Source: Solirubrobacteraceae bacterium | Lineage (GTDB): Bacteria > Actinomycetota > Thermoleophilia > Solirubrobacterales > Solirubrobacteraceae | Length of the DNA stretch: 22,009 nt | Direction: 5' to 3' | NCBI GenBank assembly: GCA_030151725.1 | Contig: JASLDD010000269.1 | Location: 1-22,009 of the forward strand | Notes under the pieces: generated by a model | Databases searched by the model: none | Seen by the model: only the letters and a program-made list of their open reading frames with translations | What the model was told of the DNA's origin: nothing | Shown here: one piece after another, positions 21,220-22,009 of the stretch | Layout of the letters: each line of letters begins with the position of its first letter | Position numbering within the stretch: the stretch's first letter is position 1 | Translations under genes and position numbers: made by a program

Positions 21220-21950
21220 GCGCCAAGCACGGTCGTCGCTATGTGGAGACGCTCGCCCGCGTGGACCGCGAGCGCGAATACGAGCCCGCCGAGGCCATCG
21301 CCCTCGTCCGTGGCCTGACAGCTGCCAAGTTCGACGAGTCGATCGAGGTTCACGTGCGCACCGGTCTCAACGTGCGGCACGCCGACGAGCAGCTGCGCGG
21401 CACCATCGCCCTGCCCAACGGGCTCGGCAAAGACGTCAAGATCGCCGTGTTTGCCCAGGGCGAGAAGGTCCGCGAGGCCGAAGAGGCAGGAGCAGATCAC
21501 GTCGGCGGGGATGATCTGGCCAAACGCATCGAGGAGGGCTTTGACGACTTCGACGTCACCATCGCCACTCCCGACATGATGTCCGTGGTCGGGCGCCTGG
21601 GGCGCATCCTCGGGCCTTCAGGCAAGATGCCGAACCCCAAAGTCGGCACCGTGACCATGGACGTCGCCAAAGCTGTCGAAGAGTCGAAGTCGGGCAAGGT
21701 CGAATACCGCACCGACCGCACTGCAATCGTGCACCTCGTGATCGGCAAGGCCAGCTTCGACGACCGCAAGCTGCTCGAGAACTACGCAGCCGTCATCGAA
21801 GAGCTCGTCCGCGCGAAGCCCTCGGCCGCCAAAGGCCGCTATCTGCGCTCCATCACCATCGCCTCCACCATGGGTCCAGGCGTGAAGGTGGATTCGAGTC
21901 GTACACGTGAAATCGTCGAGGAGGCGCCCGCGGCCGCAGTCGCCGCTTAG
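21216..21950 (+). CDS. rplA: Large ribosomal subunit protein uL1
   Basis: A 244-aa ribosomal protein L1, which forms the mobile stalk near the tRNA exit site and represses the operon as an mRNA-binding protein. Landmarks are MSAKHGRRYVETLARVDRER, the KFDESIEVHVRTGLN strand, LPNGLGKDVKIAVFAQGEK, the signature LGRILGPSGKMPNPKVGTVT (about residues 129-148) with downstream KSGKVEYRTDR, and SITIASTMGPGVKVD near the C-terminus. A short Ala-rich tail follows. It starts within the rplK stop codon and is complete in the window. Confidence 0.98.
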   Translation: MSAKHGRRYVETLARVDREREYEPAEAIALVRGLTAAKFDESIEVHVRTGLNVRHADEQLRGTIALPNGLGKDVKIAVFAQGEKVREAEEAGADHVGGDDLAKRIEEGFDDFDVTIATPDMMSVVGRLGRILGPSGKMPNPKVGTVTMDVAKAVEESKSGKVEYRTDRTAIVHLVIGKASFDDRKLLENYAAVIEELVRAKPSAAKGRYLRSITIASTMGPGVKVDSSRTREIVEEAPAAAVAA

Positions 21951-22009
21951 CGTCACCCACCAGGCCACCAGAGACCCCCGGCGGCAGGCCACCAGGCCGC
22001 GCAAGACCG
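21951..22009 (+). promoter_or_regulatory. Possible start of the rplJL (L10) leader
   Basis: CAGGCCACCAG occurs twice (21961-21971 and 21985-21995) around a GAGACCCCCGGCGGC segment. In most bacteria rplJ-rplL follow rplA with a structured L10-binding leader containing an AGACC-type element, so this may be its beginning. The window ends before it can be judged. Confidence 0.3.

Overview
The window is high-GC DNA, densely packed with genes on both strands. It looks like chromosomal backbone of an actinobacterium. The closest fit is the Thermoleophilia/Solirubrobacterales group. That placement is inference from memory: a SecE with a very long Gly-rich N-terminus, secreted Cys-rich proteins of a type I associate with that order, TAnnnT -10 boxes placed a few bases before start codons, and a housekeeping sigma factor with a TTG start. 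No phage, transposase, integrase or CRISPR array is visible.

Left part (1-6975). A tRNA-Thr(GGT) on the minus strand has two mismatches in its acceptor stem and a second exact copy of its T-arm segment at the window edge. Next come a 72-aa XRE regulator, a Usp-like protein and a small PH-like protein. A DrrAB-type ABC exporter (one ATPase, two ABC-2 permeases, both junctions ATGA overlaps) is divergent from a MarR regulator, with dyad sequence between them that could be the MarR operator. A membrane-anchored EAL-domain c-di-GMP phosphodiesterase and a small membrane protein follow.

Middle part (6976-11340). This is the accessory-looking stretch. It holds a secreted 521-aa Cys-containing protein with a good promoter, a 126-aa protein of unknown function, and a 628-aa protein of unknown function just downstream of tRNA-Tyr(GTA).

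Right part (11341-22009). This is mostly housekeeping: primary sigma factor sigA/rpoD, zinc-type GTP cyclohydrolase folE2 (folate or queuosine precursor), pgsA (phosphatidylglycerol synthesis), an aldo/keto reductase, a small secreted protein with RTX-like repeats, clpP, a CAX-type Ca2+/H+ antiporter and an AIM24-family protein. The classical rpmG-secE-nusG-rplK-rplA cluster runs to the right edge, where the leader of the next ribosomal operon (rplJL) probably begins.

The most unusual signal is a pair of related intergenic palindromes, at 11409-11469 and 15755-15804. They share an 18-bp core (15 of 18 identical) in the same orientation relative to the upstream gene, but their outer stems differ in sequence while each stays self-complementary. 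That pattern suggests a dispersed structured element or terminator family. A second recurring signal is a set of likely leaderless promoters, with a TAnnnT-like box 6-10 bases before the start codon. No complete new multi-gene system could be demonstrated.
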